The position numbers were made by a program, and so were the translations under genes. Under the pieces are notes generated by a model. The model had not been told where the DNA came from. It searched no databases and worked only from the letters and a program-made list of their open reading frames with translations. Positions 60,781-64,000 of a DNA stretch of 64,000 bases are shown here, piece by piece. The stretch lies in contig NZ_JAAXPA010000004.1 in the NCBI RefSeq assembly GCF_012396235.1, positions 1 to 64,000 of the forward strand, written 5' to 3'. The stretch's first letter is position 1, and the number at the start of each line of letters is the position of its first letter. Origin of the DNA: Rhodococcus opacus. GTDB lineage: Bacteria; Actinomycetota; Actinomycetes; Mycobacteriales; Mycobacteriaceae.

Positions 60781-61100
60781 GTGTGGTCCTTCCGGCTCGG
60801 GATCACGAGAGCGTACCCGAGTAGAACCGTAGATCCCACACGAGAATGCCTACCGGTGAGTAGCCGGCAATGTCCTGGAACACGTTATCGGCCAATGATT
60901 TTGCGAAACGTCAGCCTACTCGTCGGTAGGAGCGGCGCCCTGTATCGCCAGGACGAGTCCGATCGCGGCGATCCAGACCAGGCCGCTCGGAGCGGCGGTC
61001 AACGTGGTAGCGCTCTCCCGTCCGCCACGCGACGATGGAGGTCGACGATCATCGCCGCAGTGCCGGGAACACCTCCGCGGTGACCGTGGTTGGGTGAGTC
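60781..61100. other. Intergenic region upstream of the channel gene and PPOX gene
   Basis: About 320 nt between divergent genes. It must hold both promoters. Seen: a short inverted repeat CCTAC-N6-GTAGG (60915-60930) and one short leftward ORF (60916-61002, separate entry). No confident -35/-10 pair was found, and longer open frames here have no family resemblance. Confidence 0.4.
60916..61002 (-). CDS. Candidate small membrane peptide (28 aa)
   Basis: A TTG-initiated ORF with GGGAGAG upstream encodes TAAPSGLVWIAAIGLVLAIQGAAPTDE, essentially one hydrophobic segment flanked by short polar ends. It would lie 135 nt upstream of the channel gene on the same strand. Support is only the hydrophobic pattern and the ribosome-binding site, so it may be chance. 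Confidence 0.25.
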   Translation of the reverse strand: MTAAPSGLVWIAAIGLVLAIQGAAPTDE

Positions 61101-61550
61101 ATGAGCCTCGATGCGAATGACGACCGGCGCCCACTTCTCGACCTCGTTGCCGCACACAACCGTGCGGTCCTCGCGACGATCAAACGCGACGGGCGCCCGC
61201 AATTGTCCAACGTGATCTATGCCTGGGACCCCGGCACGCAGACCGCGAGAGTGTCGGTGACGGCAGATCGGGCCAAGACCCGGAACGCCGCCCGCGACCC
61301 GCGGGTCTCGCTGCACGTCAGCGCGACCGACTTCTGGAGCTACGCGGTCGTGGAGGGAGACGCGGAACTGAGCGCGGTCGCGGCGGATCCGCACGACGCG
61401 GCGGCGGACGAGCTCGTCGACGTGTTCCGGCTCGCGTCCGGAAAAGAGCACGACGACTGGGAGGAGTTCCGCCGCGCGATGGTGTCCGAGCACCGGCAGG
61501 TACTCCGGGTCCGCGCGACGAAGGTGTACGGCATGGCCCAGTTGCCCTGA
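61101..61550 (+). CDS. PPOX-class (pyridoxamine-phosphate-oxidase-like) F420-dependent protein
   Basis: 149 residues with a split-barrel flavin/F420-binding fold: LLDLVAAHNRAVLATIKRDGRPQLSNVIYAWDP, ARVSVTADRAKTRNAARDPRVSLHVS, SYAVVEGDAELS and a C-terminal VLRVRATKVYGMAQLP. This is the actinobacterial 'PPOX class F420-dependent' group; members reduce quinones, biliverdin or unknown substrates with F420H2. It starts with ATG 61101 just after a GTGGTTGGGTGAGTC stretch. The next hypothetical gene lies 53 nt downstream on the same strand. Confidence 0.82.
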   Translation: MSLDANDDRRPLLDLVAAHNRAVLATIKRDGRPQLSNVIYAWDPGTQTARVSVTADRAKTRNAARDPRVSLHVSATDFWSYAVVEGDAELSAVAADPHDAAADELVDVFRLASGKEHDDWEEFRRAMVSEHRQVLRVRATKVYGMAQLP

Positions 61551-61603
61551 GTGTGCAGAACGTAGCTGTGGCAGCCGGTCGGAGCCGGTGGGACGATTGA
61601 GTC

Positions 61604-62086
61604 ATGCGCAGGAGACGGTGGCCGGCGGCACCGCCGCCTGCCACGGAGGGAATCGTGGTGCACGGGCCGGTGGAGCTCGTGACGAGCCGCGACCTGAGCT
61701 TGCGCCTGGCGGAGGTCGTCGCGCACCCGACGGGCATGCTGCTGCGCATCGAGCTGACGGCGAGAGGCAGATCCGCTGATCTGGCGCGCCACGAGACGCG
61801 TCCACTGGACGATCCCGACGACCCGTCGGCTCGGTGGTCGTATCTCGCGGTGAACGTGCATGTCGACGATATGGAGGGTGTCGCTGATCCACGCCACCCG
61901 CATTCGACGTCGAAGTCCGATGCCGCTGACGCGTCCGAGTATCATTCCGCGCCGCATTACTGGATCAGCGACTACCCGGAGTCGGGAACGATCACGCTGA
62001 CCGCGGGGTGGAAGGAAATAGGACTCCTGCCGAGAACGCGGACGATCACTCTCGGCCCGAATCCGAGTATGCGACCCACCCGGTAG
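61604..62086 (+). CDS. Uncharacterised soluble protein (160 aa)
   Basis: The protein has an N-terminal Arg/Pro-rich start, then a beta-rich domain (GPVELVTSRDLSLRLAEVVAHPTGMLLRIELTARG, SYLAVNVHVDDMEG, YWISDYPESGTITLTAGWKEIGL). It ends in a short basic tail. The pattern suggests a single beta-sandwich domain; no catalytic motif or signal peptide is visible and I do not recognise the family. It is followed directly by a 16-bp hairpin. ATG 61604 has weak upstream purines. Confidence 0.6.
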   Translation: MRRRRWPAAPPPATEGIVVHGPVELVTSRDLSLRLAEVVAHPTGMLLRIELTARGRSADLARHETRPLDDPDDPSARWSYLAVNVHVDDMEGVADPRHPHSTSKSDAADASEYHSAPHYWISDYPESGTITLTAGWKEIGLLPRTRTITLGPNPSMRPTR

Positions 62087-62090
62087 ACAT

Positions 62091-62137
62091 ACGAACGTGC
62101 CCTTCGGCGCCGTGGGAGCGTCGAAGGGCACGTTCGT
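62091..62137. terminator. 16-bp hairpin between convergent genes
   Basis: ACGAACGTGCCCTTCG (62091-62106) is exactly complementary to 62122-62137 with a 15-nt loop. It lies 4 nt after the rightward stop and 19 nt from the end of the leftward frameshifted gene. It is a bidirectional terminator candidate. Confidence 0.75.
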
Positions 62138-62156
62138 CCGGCGAGGGGAACGCAGA

Positions 62157-62386
62157 TCAGGGCAGGGGAACCCAGGTGCCGAAGAACCAGAATCCGTGCG
62201 GGCTCGGCGCGGGTGCCTGCTGCTGCGGAGCGTGCTGCTGCTGCGGCTGAGGCTGCGGTGCCTGCTGCTGCTGGGCGGGGACGGGTTGTGGCCCACCGGG
62301 TCGGCGCTGGCGACGCCGGCTCCGATGCCGAGGGCCGCGAGGGCGATACCACCGGTTGCGACGGCCTTGGTCACGACGGACTTCAT
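62157..62386 (-). pseudogene. Secreted Gln/Pro-rich small protein gene, split by a 1-nt frameshift
   Basis: From ATG 62386 the frame gives a clear Sec signal peptide (KSVVTKAVATGGIALAALGIGAGVASADPVG). The expected mature part (PQPVPAQQQQAPQPQPQQQHAPQQQ...HGFWFFGTWVPLP, stop at 62157) is in a different frame. Restoring one G in the run near 62291-62297 joins the two into a 76-residue exported protein. Left as is, the signal frame reads on as nonsense. Either the gene is broken, or this is a sequencing/assembly error; the run of Gs makes both possible. The intact form resembles small secreted proteins common in Rhodococcus and mycobacteria, of unknown function. Confidence 0.65.
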
Positions 62387-62496
62387 GCGGTTCCTCCTGG
62401 AACGTATCGGATGCGGTGTCAGAACTTCCTGACACAGACCAGATTGCTGCCCGTCCCTGCTGAAACTCTTCGCTCAGTCTGTCAATCTCCTCGGTG

Positions 62497-63252
62497 TCAG
62501 CGCGGCTGCTCCGCCAGCTTGGCGGCGATCACGCCGTTGAGCCGTTGCAGACCGCTCGGGGTGAGGCCGTGGATCTGGCCCTCGATGCTGCGCACGACAT
62601 GCGTGTCGCTGAGGACCTTCTCGCTCGACTGGATCAGAACCGTTCCGGCGCCGGTGAAGTCGAACTGCCGTTCCTCCCCGGAGTTGATTCCCATCATGTG
62701 GGCGCCCGCCGCGAGGAAGTTGCTGATCCACCCCTGGTCGTAATGGTGGCTCGGGGACGGGCAGTCGGCCCACCCGACGAGCGCCTCGGGGTCGATCCGC
62801 AGCGGCGGCTCGGCGAACATCACCGGGCCGTTGGACGACGCAAGGAACTTGCCGGTCCCGATGAGCGTCAGGAAGCCCGGCACGATGGACTGGTTCAGGG
62901 CCAGACCCGGCTCGAACGCAAGGAGATTCGACGCCCGGATCGTGAGGTTGCCGTCGTCGAGGTCGTACGAGTTGATGTCGTAGCCGCGGTCGCCGATGAT
63001 CAGCTTCCCGAATCCTTCGGCCACCGCATAGTCGCCCATGTACAGCGGCGCGGAGAACTGGTTGGCGACCATGTGCAGTGCGGCGCCGTGCAATCCGTGG
63101 GTCAGTGCCTGGAACTGCATCTGCCCGTAGTAGGCGATCATCGCACCCTTGCGGATGAACCAGGGCGCGGTGAGGTCGATGCAGAACGCGTAACTGTTGT
63201 CGGGAATGTTGTCGCTGGCGCCGAGAGTAGACGGATTGTGGATGGCGGTCAC
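62497..63252 (-). CDS. AIM24-family protein (1)
   Basis: 251 residues of the AIM24/TIGR00266 beta-sandwich family: YAFCIDLTAPWFIRKGAMIAYYGQMQFQAL, LTIRASNLLAFEPGLAL, GFLTLIGTGKFLASSNGPVMFAEPPLRIDPEALVGWADCPSPSHHYD, ERQFDFTGAGTVLIQSSE. These glycine-rich strand motifs are typical. Bacterial members are uncharacterised. The GTG start overlaps the upstream AIM24 stop (GTGA). It is the last of at least three tandem paralogues in a leftward operon. The longer open frame upstream lies inside the neighbouring gene and is ignored. Confidence 0.83.
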   Translation of the reverse strand: MTAIHNPSTLGASDNIPDNSYAFCIDLTAPWFIRKGAMIAYYGQMQFQALTHGLHGAALHMVANQFSAPLYMGDYAVAEGFGKLIIGDRGYDINSYDLDDGNLTIRASNLLAFEPGLALNQSIVPGFLTLIGTGKFLASSNGPVMFAEPPLRIDPEALVGWADCPSPSHHYDQGWISNFLAAGAHMMGINSGEERQFDFTGAGTVLIQSSEKVLSDTHVVRSIEGQIHGLTPSGLQRLNGVIAAKLAEQPR

Positions 63253-63956
63253 AGTTTCTCCTCCGAAGCCTGAACGTAGACGATGCCCTGACCGGTGCAC
63301 TGCAATTGCATCGCTTCCCCGACGCCGCGGCCCATGGCCTCGCGCCAGCCGACGGCGGATTTCAGTTCCACCTGGACGCTCCCATACGTGCCGACGAATG
63401 CGTCGGGGTCGACGAACACCGGATTCGGTCCACCCACAGGGAGTTCGATGAAGCCGCCGTGCGCGAGGAGGACCGCCGACCCGTACCCGGACAGCTGCGT
63501 CGTGAACATCCCGGTACCGGCGAGGGCGCCTGCCGCAGCGCCACGCAGGGCGCCGAGCATGCCGCGTCCGCCGCCGCCGCCCTGACTCGTCACGGAGATC
63601 ACCGAACTCTGCAGTCCCGCATTGTGAGCGAGCAGCCGGGACGCCTCGACACACAGCGCACCGCCCTGCGACATGTCGACGACGTGCACCTCGAGCCCGG
63701 CGTGGCCGTAGTGCACCTCGCCCTGCCCCTGCGCGAGCATCGTGCGTTCGTGCTCGCCCTGCATCATGCGTCCGGCCATCCGGGTGAATCCACCCATGCC
63801 CGCCATCGACTGGGAACCCGGCACCTGATGCGGCGAGAACTGGACCTGACCCGTGTAGAACAGCATCGCGCCCGTGCGGGCCACCACACCGCCGGCGGCG
63901 CCGACGTCGACCTTGACGACCTTCGAGTTCACTTTCGAGAAGACCATGGGGCTCAC
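63249..63956 (-). CDS. AIM24-family protein (2)
   Basis: 235 residues, AIM24 fold: VVKVDVGAAGGVVARTGAMLFYTGQVQFSPH, LCVEASRLLAHNAGLQSSVISV, ALAGTGMFTTQLSGYGSAVLLAHGGFIELPVGGPNPVFVDPDAFVGTYGSVQVEL, MQLQCTGQGIVYVQASEEKL. A Gly-rich stretch (SQGGGGGRG) separates the halves. GTG 63956 overlaps the upstream stop as GTGA, the same coupling as at its own downstream junction; ATG 63947 is an alternative start. Function unknown. Confidence 0.8.
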   Translation of the reverse strand: MSPMVFSKVNSKVVKVDVGAAGGVVARTGAMLFYTGQVQFSPHQVPGSQSMAGMGGFTRMAGRMMQGEHERTMLAQGQGEVHYGHAGLEVHVVDMSQGGALCVEASRLLAHNAGLQSSVISVTSQGGGGGRGMLGALRGAAAGALAGTGMFTTQLSGYGSAVLLAHGGFIELPVGGPNPVFVDPDAFVGTYGSVQVELKSAVGWREAMGRGVGEAMQLQCTGQGIVYVQASEEKL

Positions 63957-64000
63957 CGCTCTGCCGGTTGAATGGAGACGACGCCGTGACCGTCCCACCT
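63953..64000 (-). CDS. AIM24-family protein (3), C-terminal end only
   Basis: Only the last 15 codons are in the window (WDGHGVVSIQPAER, stop at 63953-63955). The ending GHGVVSIQP matches the C-terminal 'GxGxVxxQ' motif of the two downstream AIM24 genes, so it is a third tandem paralogue, coupled by GTGA to the next gene. Confidence 0.6.
   Translation of the reverse strand, partial: RWDGHGVVSIQPAER

Noticed and set aside
60781-61083. 100-codon rightward frame between channel and PPOX genes
   Set aside because: No ribosome-binding site, biased Arg/Ser/Pro composition and no family features; it overlaps the promoter region.

Overview
The window is high-GC actinobacterial DNA, most likely from a large-genome Rhodococcus (R. 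jostii / R. opacus group). Grounds: dense GC-rich coding on both strands, frequent GTG starts, a rhodococcal phenol-hydroxylase/catechol-dioxygenase cluster, kshA/hsaABC/kstD-type steroid genes, F420- and mycofactocin-type oxidoreductase families, a DUF222/HNH (13E12-type) gene and many IclR regulators. The species call is an inference from gene content. No rRNA, tRNA, CRISPR array, insertion sequence or phage genes were seen.

Layout. 1-3755: aromatic module (partial catA, pheA1, pheA2, divergent AraC regulator). 3822-5351: DUF222/HNH protein. 5248-8046: three-component P450 system. 8405-11474: small regulators (ANTAR, DksA/TraR), a methyltransferase, a DinB protein and a double Lrp regulator. 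11603-15407: M20 peptidase plus MHS transporter, then a secreted lipase. 15550-19983: a GAF/AAA/Fis regulator with an aldehyde dehydrogenase and an NDMA-type alcohol dehydrogenase; regulator and operon share an inverted repeat. 20018-22115: two luciferase-like oxidoreductases. 22315-29430: an orphan C-A-T-C NRPS, a lipoprotein and a Baeyer-Villiger monooxygenase. 30235-41897: steroid-type ring-degradation region (kshA-hsaA-hsaC, IclR, esterase, PadR, hsaB, kstD, SDRs). 41955-43034: a polycysteine leader ORF ahead of a TauD-type dioxygenase. 43091-50640: phospholipase C, amino-acid permease, MHS transporter with a dehydrogenase remnant, IclR/NAT pair, sugar dehydrogenase lipoprotein. 51978-59435: GntP, KDPG aldolase, N-acyl deacylase, fold-III PLP enzyme, KDG-type kinase, IclR, RidA. 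59440-64000: K+-channel-like protein, PPOX protein, a frameshifted secreted Gln-rich gene and AIM24 paralogues.

Most informative observations. (1) The 51978-59435 genes assemble into a plausible N-acetyl-D-glucosaminate (oxidised GlcNAc) pathway: uptake, deacetylation, PLP deamination to KDG, phosphorylation, aldol cleavage, with RidA for the imine intermediate and an IclR operator in the divergent promoter. (2) A 24-codon GTG ORF ending in three Cys codons precedes a sulfonate/sulfate-ester dioxygenase and looks like a cysteine-responsive attenuator. (3) The NtrC-like regulator lacks the GAFTGA region, and TGTCC-N7-GGACA occurs before both it and its presumed target operon. (4) A remnant of a quinate/shikimate dehydrogenase lies behind an MHS transporter, and a one-base frameshift splits a small secreted protein gene. 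Starts were chosen by ribosome-binding sites, overlaps and family N-termini; they are noted where they differ from the longest frame.
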